A stretch of DNA of 64,000 bases from Rubrivivax sp. (GTDB lineage: Bacteria > Pseudomonadota > Gammaproteobacteria > Burkholderiales > Burkholderiaceae_C). The notes beneath the pieces were generated by a model, which saw only the letters and a program-made list of their open reading frames with translations, did no database searches and was not told the DNA's origin. The stretch covers positions 1-64,000 of the forward strand of contig JAIXYO010000054.1 in assembly GCA_027490215.1 (NCBI GenBank), in the 5' to 3' direction. Each line of letters starts with the position of its first letter. The first letter of the stretch is position 1. The translations under genes and the position numbers were made by a program. Shown piece by piece: positions 43,702 to 51,647 of the stretch.

Positions 43702-45329
43702 CCGATCAAGCGACACACCCGTTGCGCAGGACGGCGCTGATCGTCCTGCTGGTTTTGGCCACGGGCTGGGTCGGCAGCGGATGCGCCACCCGCGCAGACG
43801 CACCGGGTTCAATTGGAAGAGGCGCTACGCCGCCGAGCACATCGACTGATTCAGCCGGTGTCTACGGATCGGGCGGACGTGACGTGAACACCCTCGATGC
43901 ACAGTCCGCCGCTGCCGCGCCGGTCGACCCGGTACGCCCCGGCGTGAGTGTCAACCTCAACGACGCTGCGGCGCAAGCCGACCTGTGGGCTCGCGTGCGC
44001 CGGGGCTTCAAGATGCCTGACCTCGACACCGACCTGGTCCGCGAGCGCGAGCGCTGGTACGCCAGCCGCCCAGACTACGTCGAGCGCATGACGGCGAGGG
44101 GAAGCCGCTACCTGTTCCACATCGTCGAGGAACTGGAGGCCCGGGGCATGCCCACCGAGCTGGCCCTGCTGCCATTCATTGAAAGCGCCTTCAACCCGCA
44201 GGCGATCTCGTCGGCCAAGGCCTCGGGCATGTGGCAATTCATGCCGGCCACTGGCCGCGACTTTGACTTGACGCAAAACATCTTTCGCGACGACCGACGC
44301 GACGTGCTGGCATCGACCCGTGCAGCGCTCGATTACCTGCAGCGTCTGTATAGGCAGTTCGGAGATTGGCACCTCGCGCTCGCGGCTTACAACTGGGGCG
44401 AGGGCAGCGTGCAGCGGGCCATCTCTCGCAACTTGAAAGCCGGGCTGGCGACGGACTATCTGAGCCTCAGGATGCCGGATGAAACTCGCCATTACGTGCC
44501 CAAGTTGCAGGCAGTGAAGAACATCGTCACCTCACCAGAGTCCTTCGCGCTCAGCCTGCCCCTGTTGGCCAACCACCCCTACTTCCTGGGTGTGCCGATC
44601 CAGCGCGACATCGATGTCGATCTGGCAGCACGGCTCGCTGGCGTGTCGCTCGACGAGTTCAAGACCTTGAACCCGCAGATGAACAAGCCAGTGATCCTGG
44701 CCGCCGGCACGCCCCAGGTGCTGCTGCCCTACGACAACGCCAGCGCTTTCATTCGCAACCTCGCTGAGCACCGCGCGCCGCTGGCCAGCTGGACCGCCTG
44801 GGTAGCGCCCAAGACGATGCGACCGGGCGACGCGGCACGCCAGGTTGGCATGAGCGAGACCGAGTTGCGCAGCGTCAATCGCATTCCGCCGCGCATGCTG
44901 GTCAAGGCAGGCTCGACACTGTTGGTACCTCGCAGTGAACAGCGCACGACCGATGTGGCGGAGCACTTGGCCGAGAACGCCACGATGCAGTTGGCGCCTG
45001 ACCTGCCACCGAGGCGTCGCGTGGTGCTCAAGGCCGGCAAGGCGGACACGGTGGCGAGCATTGCGCGTCGGTATCGCGTTGGCAGCTCACAGGTGGCAGA
45101 GTGGAATGCCGTGGCGACCACTGCCCGCTTCAAGCCAGGCGCCACCATCGTGGTCTACACGCCCGCTCGTCAAGTGAAGAGCACACGCACGGCGAAAGCG
45201 CGCTCGAGTTCGTCAGTGCGCGTGGCAACGCAAAGCGCGGCCAAGACGGTCAAGGGCGCGCCAGCGAAACGGGTGACGAAGACGCTGTCTGCCAGCGCCC
45301 GCAAGACGGTGCAACTCGCGGCAAAGTGA
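43698..45329 (+). CDS. mltD: Membrane-bound lytic murein transglycosylase D with LysM domains
   Basis: The 543-residue protein starts at 43698, overlapping the gloB stop. An N-terminal hydrophobic segment ends in a cysteine (GWVGSGCA) that is a likely but weak lipobox. The SLT domain has the catalytic Glu in LPFIESAFNPQAISSAKASG, followed by GMWQFMPATG and AYNWGEGSVQRA. Two C-terminal LysM-like repeats follow (AARQVGMSETELRSVN and VASIARRYRVGSSQVAEWNA), then a basic Ala/Lys-rich tail. It cleaves peptidoglycan glycan strands in the periplasm. Gene order with gloB matches E. coli. Confidence 0.94.
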   Translation: MTDQATHPLRRTALIVLLVLATGWVGSGCATRADAPGSIGRGATPPSTSTDSAGVYGSGGRDVNTLDAQSAAAAPVDPVRPGVSVNLNDAAAQADLWARVRRGFKMPDLDTDLVRERERWYASRPDYVERMTARGSRYLFHIVEELEARGMPTELALLPFIESAFNPQAISSAKASGMWQFMPATGRDFDLTQNIFRDDRRDVLASTRAALDYLQRLYRQFGDWHLALAAYNWGEGSVQRAISRNLKAGLATDYLSLRMPDETRHYVPKLQAVKNIVTSPESFALSLPLLANHPYFLGVPIQRDIDVDLAARLAGVSLDEFKTLNPQMNKPVILAAGTPQVLLPYDNASAFIRNLAEHRAPLASWTAWVAPKTMRPGDAARQVGMSETELRSVNRIPPRMLVKAGSTLLVPRSEQRTTDVAEHLAENATMQLAPDLPPRRRVVLKAGKADTVASIARRYRVGSSQVAEWNAVATTARFKPGATIVVYTPARQVKSTRTAKARSSSSVRVATQSAAKTVKGAPAKRVTKTLSASARKTVQLAAK

Positions 45330-45376
45330 TTCGCTCAGCGGGTGTGAATGAAGCCGGGCTGATCTGCGCTGCGTGA

Positions 45377-45775
45377 TCAGGCTGCTGAGAAGAGCAAGGC
45401 AATATTGACAGCCAGTGCTGTCACCCAGACGAGGCTGCGGACAGCAGCGAGATCCAGCACATAAAGCGCTACGTACACGCAACGCAGCAGGATGAAGCTG
45501 ACCGCGAGCAGATCGACTCGGTGTTGGGTTGCGCCGTTGTGCAGCGCCCACAGCAGCGCACCGACAAAGAACGGCAGGGCCTCGAAGCAATTGGCCTGCG
45601 CCGCATTGGCACGCAGACGCCAACCCTGCTGACGCGCCAGCCACTCGCGCGGCTGGTTGTTGTCAAAGCTGCCTTCGGTTGTTGACTTCGAAAACGCACC
45701 CCATTTGGCGATGCCGGCACAGACGATCGGCATCAACGCCGCGATCAGGATGCACCAGGTGCTGATGTTCGTCAT
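45377..45775 (-). CDS. MAPEG family membrane protein
   Basis: The 132-residue protein has four predicted membrane helices and the MAPEG pattern: an N-terminal helix, NNQPREWLARQQGWRLRANAAQANCFEALPFF, and RCVYVALYVLD. Family members are eicosanoid and glutathione metabolism enzymes in eukaryotes; bacterial ones are of unknown function. Convergent with mltD and 23 bp downstream of recR in the same direction. Confidence 0.9.
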   Translation of the reverse strand: MTNISTWCILIAALMPIVCAGIAKWGAFSKSTTEGSFDNNQPREWLARQQGWRLRANAAQANCFEALPFFVGALLWALHNGATQHRVDLLAVSFILLRCVYVALYVLDLAAVRSLVWVTALAVNIALLFSAA

Positions 45776-45798
45776 GGATGCCCTCGGTTCAACGGGAT

Positions 45799-46386
45799 TC
45801 AGCGGCGATCGACGAGAGCATGCGCGATCGTGCCCAGGTCGACATATTCGAGTTCGCTGCCGACCGGCACCCCGCGCGAGAGCCGCGTCACCCGAAGTCC
45901 ACGCGCCTTCAAGGCCTCGCTGACCGCATGCGCGGTGGCTTCGCCCTCGGCTGTGAAGTTGGTGGCAACGATGACCTCCTCGACACTGCCTTCGACGGCG
46001 CGGTTCAGCAGCGCTTGGAGGCCGATGTCATGCACGCCGATGCCGTCAAGCGGGCTCAGCCGACCCATCAGCACGAAGTAGTAGCCCGCGTAGCTGCCGG
46101 TGCGCTCCATCGCCGACTGGTCGGCCGGCGTTTCGACCACGCACAGCAGCCGCGCATCGCGCTGCCCATCGGCACAGATGCCGCAGACTTCGCTTTCGGT
46201 GAAGGTGTGGCATCGCGCGCAATGCCTCACGTTGGCCACCGCCGCTTGCAGTGACAGCGCCAGCCGCTGCGCTCCACTTCGGTCGTGCTGCAGCAGGTGC
46301 AAGGCCATGCGCCGGGCCGACTTCTCGCCGACACCGGGCAGCCGGCGCAGCGCATCGACGAGGGCGTCGAGAGCAGGTTCAGCCAC
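45799..46386 (-). CDS. recR: Recombination mediator protein RecR
   Basis: The 195-residue protein has the helix-hairpin-helix [19 protein letters not shown], a four-cysteine zinc finger (CARCHTF and CGIC) and the Toprim domain with [21 protein letters not shown] and [17 protein letters not shown]. It acts with RecO/RecF in gap repair. Part of the conserved dnaX-ybaB-recR cluster, 27 bp after ybaB. Confidence 0.97.
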   Translation of the reverse strand: MAEPALDALVDALRRLPGVGEKSARRMALHLLQHDRSGAQRLALSLQAAVANVRHCARCHTFTESEVCGICADGQRDARLLCVVETPADQSAMERTGSYAGYYFVLMGRLSPLDGIGVHDIGLQALLNRAVEGSVEEVIVATNFTAEGEATAHAVSEALKARGLRVTRLSRGVPVGSELEYVDLGTIAHALVDRR

Positions 46387-46413
46387 GCAGAAAAGGCGCC
46401 AGAAACAGGTGGT

Positions 46414-46740
46414 TCAAAAAGGGAACTTCATGCCGGGCGGCAACGGCATGCCGGCAGTCAGCCGGCCCATCTTCTCCTGGGACACCTCTTCGGCACGGCG
46501 CAGGCCGTCGTTGAAGGCCGCAGCGACCAGGTCTTCGAGCATGTCCTTGTCTTCCGCGAGCAGGCTGGGGTCGATCGCGACTCGCTTCACATCGTGCTTG
46601 CAGGTCATCGTTACCTTGACGAGGCCGGCACCGGACTGGCCTTCGACCTCGATCGCGCCCAGCTCGTCCTGAGCCTTCTTCAGGTTGTCCTGCATCGCCT
46701 GGGCCTGCTTCATCAAGCCGGCCAACTGGTTCTTCATCAT
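46414..46740 (-). CDS. YbaB/EbfC family nucleoid-associated protein
   Basis: The 108-residue protein ([20 protein letters not shown]) has the [19 protein letters not shown] core and the [17 protein letters not shown] tail of YbaB. It is a small dimeric DNA-binding protein between dnaX and recR, its conserved location. Confidence 0.96.
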   Translation of the reverse strand: MMKNQLAGLMKQAQAMQDNLKKAQDELGAIEVEGQSGAGLVKVTMTCKHDVKRVAIDPSLLAEDKDMLEDLVAAAFNDGLRRAEEVSQEKMGRLTAGMPLPPGMKFPF

Positions 46741-46795
46741 GGTGTCGTCTCCTTCATGGACATCGAGGGTGGTGCTTGTTTCGTGCGCTGCTCTT

Positions 46796-48616
46796 CTATT
46801 GATACTTGACCGAGCCCGGCACGATGCGCGCGCCGTTGTACTGCGCCATCAGCGTGCGAACGACCGGGTCGTCGGCGATGATCTGCTCTGCCTCGCGCTG
46901 GCGGCGCAGGCGCTCGGCACTGGCGCGAATCGCCGGGGTGTCATGCGCCGGGCCTGCCTGCACATCAAGCTTCAGCGGCGCGCCCAGGTGCAGGACCAGC
47001 GCTGCTTCAAGCTTGTCGCGCAACGCGGGGGAACGCAGCGTGTCGCGCTCGACCTGCAACACCCACAGCGACGGTGAAGCACCATCGTCGATGCACACGC
47101 ACTGCGACTGGATCGCCAGTTCGCGCACCATGGCCGCGATGCTGCCGGCTTGCGACATGGCCTGCACGACGTTGTTCCAGCGGTCACCGAGCAGGGTGGC
47201 CGTCAGATCAGCGGTTTCGGAGGGTGCCGATGCCACGTCGAGAGCCGACGGCGCCAATGACTCGCCGGCCTCGCGCGCAGGGATCGGCGCAGGGACAGAC
47301 GGGGCAGCGGCTGCTGCAGCCGGGGTCACCTCGTCGTCCCATGGCGCATTGACCCACGGTGGTGGCGTCGGTTCGGACACCTGGGGGGGTGTCGATGGGA
47401 TCACGGGAGGCATTGCCGCGCGAGCGGGCGCCGGCGTCCGGGCCAGCGCTGCCGAGGTCATCGATTTCGACGGCGAGGCCAGCTTGACGGTCACCGGCTC
47501 GATGGTTCGCGAGCCGGCCGGCGGGCCGAACGCCAGCATGCGCAGCAGCACCATCACCAAGCCGCTGTGCTCGTCGGGCGCCAGCGTCAGTTCGGCACGG
47601 CCATGCAGCGCCATGCTGTAGAACAACTGCGTCTGGTCGGCCGCCAACAGGGACGCCAGGCGCGCGGCCGCTGCCGCGTCGGCATCACCGGCATCGAGCG
47701 CATCTGGCACGGCCTGCGCCACGGCCATCTGCTGCAGCAATTCGGCCATCTCCTCCAGCGTACCGCGCGCCGACAGGCCCAGCGCCCGCAGCGCATCGGC
47801 CTCAGCCAGCAGCGCGGCCCCGTCGCCAGCGGCCAAGGCTTCAATCAACCGGATGGCATGGCGTCGGTCGACCGCTCCGAGCATCTCGCGCACACCGGCT
47901 TCAAGCAAGGCGCCGCCGCCGAATGCCACCGCCTGATCGGTGATCGACAGCGCATCACGCATCGACCCCCGTGCCGCCCGTGCCAGCAGACGCAGCGCAC
48001 CGGGTTCGGCGGCGATGCCCTCATCGGCCAGCACCTTCGCGAGGTGTTCCTGCAAGGTGTGCAGTCCCATGGGGCGCAGGTTGAATTGCAGGCAGCGCGA
48101 CAGCACCGTCGGCAGCATCTTGTCTGGCTCCGTGGTGGCCAGCACGAACTTCAGATAGTCGGGCGGCTCTTCCAGCGTCTTGAGCAGCGCATTGAACGAG
48201 TCTCGCGTGAGCTGATGCGCCTCGTCGATCATGAAAACCTTGAATCGGCCCACGGTCGGCTTGTAGGCTGCGCGCTCGATCAGGTCGCGGATCTCGTCGA
48301 TGCCCCGGTTGCTCGCGGCATCGAGCTCCATGTAGTCGATGAAGCGGTCAGCGTCGATGTCACGGCAGGCATTGCACACGCCACAGGGGTGAGCGGTAAC
48401 GCCGCCCTGACCGTCAGCACCTGTGCAGTTCAGCGCCTTGGCCAGGATGCGCGACACCGTCGTCTTGCCAACCCCGCGCGTGCCGGTGAACAGGTAGGCA
48501 TGGTGCAGTCGCCCCTGTGTCAGCGCATTCGACAGCGCCTGCACCACATGCTCCTGCCCGACCAGCGTGTCGAAATTGCGCGGTCGGTATTTGCGGGCCA
48601 GCACCAAGTAACTCAT
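46796..48616 (-). CDS. dnaX: DNA polymerase III subunit gamma/tau
   Basis: The 606-residue clamp-loader subunit starts [21 protein letters not shown] and has Walker [10 protein letters not shown], a four-cysteine zinc module (CTG...CGVCNAC) and the [22 protein letters not shown] box. A long proline/alanine-rich linker precedes the tau-specific C-terminal domain. No A-rich slippery site is evident, so a separate gamma form by frameshifting is not supported. Confidence 0.97.
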   Translation of the reverse strand: MSYLVLARKYRPRNFDTLVGQEHVVQALSNALTQGRLHHAYLFTGTRGVGKTTVSRILAKALNCTGADGQGGVTAHPCGVCNACRDIDADRFIDYMELDAASNRGIDEIRDLIERAAYKPTVGRFKVFMIDEAHQLTRDSFNALLKTLEEPPDYLKFVLATTEPDKMLPTVLSRCLQFNLRPMGLHTLQEHLAKVLADEGIAAEPGALRLLARAARGSMRDALSITDQAVAFGGGALLEAGVREMLGAVDRRHAIRLIEALAAGDGAALLAEADALRALGLSARGTLEEMAELLQQMAVAQAVPDALDAGDADAAAAARLASLLAADQTQLFYSMALHGRAELTLAPDEHSGLVMVLLRMLAFGPPAGSRTIEPVTVKLASPSKSMTSAALARTPAPARAAMPPVIPSTPPQVSEPTPPPWVNAPWDDEVTPAAAAAAPSVPAPIPAREAGESLAPSALDVASAPSETADLTATLLGDRWNNVVQAMSQAGSIAAMVRELAIQSQCVCIDDGASPSLWVLQVERDTLRSPALRDKLEAALVLHLGAPLKLDVQAGPAHDTPAIRASAERLRRQREAEQIIADDPVVRTLMAQYNGARIVPGSVKYQ

Positions 48617-48667
48617 CGATCGATTCTAGAAGCCCGAGAGCCGGTTCCTCTGCCCGACTCAGGGGCT

Positions 48668-48710
48668 GCCGGATAATCCGGCGGCAACTTCTGCTGCGGC
48701 CTCAGGCCGC
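48668..48710. repeat. Two consecutive perfect short palindromes between dnaX and the PurM-like gene
   Basis: GCCGGATAATCCGGC (48668-48682) and GCGGCCTCAGGCCGC (48696-48710) are perfect inverted repeats with single-base centres. They lie in the 130-bp divergent intergenic region and could be operators or small hairpins. GATAAT in the first could serve as a -10, but no good -35 is at the right distance. Confidence 0.45.
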
Positions 48711-48746
48711 GGTCCTGCGCTCCCCGCGGCTCACCCGCCCTGCCCC

Positions 48747-49886
48747 ATGACCATCACATCACCCTCTGCGCCAGACCACGGCACGCTCAGCTACGAGCAA
48801 TCGGGCGTCAACTACGACCTGATCGATCCGCTGAAGGTCGCAGCCCAGCGCGCAGCCGCTGCCACCGGCACGCACCTCGGGTCGCATGGCTTCAGCGAGG
48901 TCACCGCGTCGCGTGGCGAATCGGCCTATGTGGTCGACGTCGGCCCGTTCTATCTGGCGAGCATCGTCGAGTGCCTGGGTTCGAAATCGCTGGTGGCCGA
49001 CGAAATGCAGCGCCTCACGGGCCGCAGTTACTACGACGCGATTGCACAGGACACCATCGCGATGGCGATCAACGACCTCATCACCGTCGGCGCCACACCG
49101 CTGGTGGTGCAGGCCTACTGGGCGGCCGGCGGCTCCGAATGGTTCGGCGATGCCCAACGCGCGCAGGCACTGGTCACTGGCTGGAAGGCCGCCTGCGATC
49201 GATGCAACGTGGCCTGGGGCGGCGGCGAGACACCTGCGTTGGCGGGCATCGTCGAAGCAGGCCGCATCGACCTGGCTGCCTCTTGCACCGGGCTGATCAA
49301 CCCGAAAGAGAGGCTGTCGGTCGGCGATCACTTGGCCACCGGCGACGCCATCGTCTTGCTGGCTTCGAGCGGCATCCACGCCAACGGCCTGAGCCTCGCG
49401 CGCAAGCTGGTCGAGCGCCTCCCCGAGGGCTACCTGACCCTGGTCGAGCCCGGCGTGTCCAGCCTGACCTACGGCGACGCGTTGCTGGCACCGACGGTGC
49501 TTTATTCGCCCGTCACGGAGGCTCTTTACCAGGCTGGCATCACGCCCCACTACTGCGCCAACATCACCGGCCATGGCTGGCGCAAGCTGCTGCGTCACCC
49601 TGCGGCGCACACCTACCGCATCCACACCGTGCCCGAGGTGCCGGCAGTACTTCAGTTCATCCAGCGCCATGCTCAGCAGGACGACCTCGAGGCTTACAGC
49701 ACGCTGAACATGGGGGCAGGCTTTGCGCTGTTCGTGCCGGCCGACCAGGCCGAGCGCACGGTCGCCGTGGCCGAAGCGCAAGGCGTGCGCGCCTGCATAG
49801 CCGGACGCATCGAAGCCGGCCCCAAGCGCCTGCTGATCGAACCGCTGGGGCTCGAGTTCGGTGACGACGCGTTGCAACTGCGCTGA
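48747..49886 (+). CDS. PurM-like AIR synthase-related protein
   Basis: The 379-residue protein resembles phosphoribosylformylglycinamidine cyclo-ligase (PurM) and related ATPases: LSYEQSGVNYDLIDPLK at the N-terminus, DTIAMAINDLITVGATPL, GGGETPAL, SSGIHANGLSLARKL, LAPTVLYSPVTEAL and TLNMGAGFALFVP. The PurM signature GTDGVGTK is replaced here by VVDVGPFYLAS, so it may not be the true purM but a paralogue with a changed active site. Adjacent genes, 4.5S RNA and dnaX, give no clue to its substrate. Confidence 0.82.
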   Translation: MTITSPSAPDHGTLSYEQSGVNYDLIDPLKVAAQRAAAATGTHLGSHGFSEVTASRGESAYVVDVGPFYLASIVECLGSKSLVADEMQRLTGRSYYDAIAQDTIAMAINDLITVGATPLVVQAYWAAGGSEWFGDAQRAQALVTGWKAACDRCNVAWGGGETPALAGIVEAGRIDLAASCTGLINPKERLSVGDHLATGDAIVLLASSGIHANGLSLARKLVERLPEGYLTLVEPGVSSLTYGDALLAPTVLYSPVTEALYQAGITPHYCANITGHGWRKLLRHPAAHTYRIHTVPEVPAVLQFIQRHAQQDDLEAYSTLNMGAGFALFVPADQAERTVAVAEAQGVRACIAGRIEAGPKRLLIEPLGLEFGDDALQLR

Positions 49887-49917
49887 CCTTCAGTCGGGCG
49901 CGGGCATCGCCGGCACC

Positions 49918-49923
49918 TACAAT
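49918..49923 (+). promoter_or_regulatory. -10 element of the 4.5S RNA gene
   Basis: TACAAT lies seven bases upstream of the 5' end of the folded RNA at 49931. The -35 region is not clear. Confidence 0.5.
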
Positions 49924-49930
49924 CGTCTTC

Positions 49931-50024
49931 GACGGGCCTCCCCGCATGGAAGCGCGGCCAACCGGGTCAGGTCGGGAACGAAGCAGCCCCAACCGTTGTG
50001 ACCAGTGCCGGGGTCAGGCTCGTC
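49931..50024 (+). ncRNA. ffs: 4.5S RNA of the signal recognition particle
   Basis: The central segment GGTCAGGTCGGGAACGAAGC (49965-49984) is the conserved Ffh-binding apex with a GGAA tetraloop. The ends GACGGGCCT (49931-49939) and AGGCTCGTC (50016-50024) pair, as do CCCCG and CGGGG next to them, giving a single long hairpin of about 94 nt. This is the usual small form in proteobacteria; it directs Ffh-dependent membrane targeting. Confidence 0.93.
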
Positions 50025-50037
50025 ACCCTCCAAGTTT

Positions 50038-50076
50038 GAAGCCTGACAGGTCCCGTGCAGGGTATCTGTCAGCTTC
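50038..50076 (+). terminator. Hairpin downstream of 4.5S RNA
   Basis: GAAGCCTGACAG and CTGTCAGCTTC pair (one bulged C) around an inner CCC/GGG hairpin. There is no T-run, so it may be a processing or weak termination element rather than a classical terminator. Confidence 0.45.
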
Positions 50077-50102
50077 ACGGCTGCCGACCCTAGACTGAAC
50101 AG

Positions 50103-50759
50103 ATGTGCACCCGCTACATCTCGCCAGATCAGGCCGCCATCGAGCGCTCATGGCAGGTCGGACGCAGCAACCCTTTCAGCTGGCCGCGCACGGAAGTGTT
50201 CCCAAGTCGTACCGGCGCATTCATTCGAGCGAACGGCGAGGGGAAGGCGCGCGAGTTGGTGATAGGCCACTGGGGATTGATCCCGTGGTTTGCGAAATCA
50301 CCGAAGCTGCCCTACTCGACTTGCAACGCGCGGTCCGAAGAGATGACCCACAAGGCTTCATTCAAGCAAGCGTGGACACGGGGGCAGCGGTGCATCATCC
50401 CGGCGGAGTCCTTCGATGAACCCAACTGGGAAACGGGCCGCAATGTCTGGTGGCGCTTTCACCGGGCTGATGCACAGCCATGGGGACTCGCTGGCCTGTG
50501 GAACACCTGGATCGACAAGGAAACCGGCGAGATGATCGAGAGCTACACGATGCTCACGATCAATGCAGACTCACACGCGTTGATGCGGAGGATGCACAAG
50601 CCCGATCCGAAGTTGACGCCGGACCAGCAGGACAAGCGTTCGGTGATTCCCGTTGAATCGGATGAGATCGAACAGTGGCTGATGGGATCTCTGGCAGACG
50701 CACATGAACTTCTGAAGCTGGCTCCAGTGGAAGTTTTCGACGCAGGGCCCGCGCGGTGA
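50103..50759 (+). CDS. HMCES/YedK-type abasic-site DNA-protein crosslinking protein (SRAP family)
   Basis: The 218-residue protein starts MCTRYIS with the catalytic Cys2, which forms a thiazolidine crosslink with abasic DNA in this family. Other family segments are WGLIPWFAKSP, NARSEEMTHKASF, RCIIPAESFDEP and the LTINADSHALMRRMHKP region with the active-site His. It protects abasic sites in single-stranded DNA. The stop overlaps the murI GTG. Confidence 0.93.
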   Translation: MCTRYISPDQAAIERSWQVGRSNPFSWPRTEVFPSRTGAFIRANGEGKARELVIGHWGLIPWFAKSPKLPYSTCNARSEEMTHKASFKQAWTRGQRCIIPAESFDEPNWETGRNVWWRFHRADAQPWGLAGLWNTWIDKETGEMIESYTMLTINADSHALMRRMHKPDPKLTPDQQDKRSVIPVESDEIEQWLMGSLADAHELLKLAPVEVFDAGPAR

Positions 50760-51577
50760 CGTCCATGCCGAGTCCAGTGGTCAGGGAGGCATCGATCGGC
50801 GTCTACGACTCTGGTGTCGGTGGCCTGTCGGTGCTGCGAGCACTGAAGGCGAAGCTTCCCGGGGAGTCCTTCATCTACGTAGCCGACTGTGGCCACGCGC
50901 CCTACGGTGATCGTTCGGCGGCCTTTGTCGAAAGCCGCGCCCGCCACATTGCCGGATTCCTGAACCGGCAAGGCGCCAAGGCGCTGGTGATCGCCTGCAA
51001 CACCGCCAGCGTCGTCGCAGTTCAGAGCCTGCGCGAGAGGTACACGCTGCCCATCGTCGCGATGGAACCCGCCATCAAGCCGGCCACCCAGGTCAGCCGG
51101 TCCAAGGTCGTCCTGGTGCTGGCGACCAGCAACACGATCCGCAGCCCGTCCGTTGCACGCCTCTGCAGTACTTATGGCGCGGACACACGCGTCATCTTGC
51201 AGGCCTGCCCGGGTCTGGCTGATCAGGTGGAGCGGGGTCGATTCGATGACCCCGTGACGCAGCAATTGCTGGAGTCCTACCTGCGACCTGGCCTCGATGC
51301 GGGCGCCGACACCATCGTGCTGGGCTGCACGCACTATGCGTTTCTGGTTGAAGCGATTGCCACGATTGCGGGGCCCGCGGTCACGATCGTCGAACCCTCA
51401 GCAGCAGTCGCCAGCCAGCTTTCTCGTGTGCTCCCGGCGTCGCCCGGGAGCACTCAGAGCGCTCCGGCCGCGACGACATTCTTCACCTCTGGCCCGCCGC
51501 GAGAACTGGCCGGGTTCCTGGCGCTCATCGGCGAGCCTTCGGCGCAGGTGCATGCGCTTCCGCTGACCGAGACTTGA
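50756..51577 (+). CDS. murI: Glutamate racemase
   Basis: The 273-residue enzyme has the two catalytic cysteines in ACNTAS and GCTHYAF, and the N-terminal GVYDSGVGGLSVLRAL. It makes D-glutamate for peptidoglycan. The GTG at 50756 overlaps the upstream TGA (GTGA); an ATG at 50765 is an alternative. No strong terminator is visible in the 70-bp gap before the convergent kinase gene. Confidence 0.95.
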   Translation: MTSMPSPVVREASIGVYDSGVGGLSVLRALKAKLPGESFIYVADCGHAPYGDRSAAFVESRARHIAGFLNRQGAKALVIACNTASVVAVQSLRERYTLPIVAMEPAIKPATQVSRSKVVLVLATSNTIRSPSVARLCSTYGADTRVILQACPGLADQVERGRFDDPVTQQLLESYLRPGLDAGADTIVLGCTHYAFLVEAIATIAGPAVTIVEPSAAVASQLSRVLPASPGSTQSAPAATTFFTSGPPRELAGFLALIGEPSAQVHALPLTET

Positions 51578-51647
51578 GCCGACGCTGAGCTGCAGCCAAC
51601 GGCAGACATGAGCGCGCGCTCGCACTGTGCGCGACCGCGCCGCAGAT

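Noticed and set aside
46796-48616. Programmed frameshift in dnaX for a separate gamma subunit
   Set aside because: No A-rich slippery heptamer or following stem-loop was seen in the coding strand.
48747-49886. Assignment as the canonical purM gene
   Set aside because: The GTDGVGTK signature is absent, so the more cautious name PurM-like was used.
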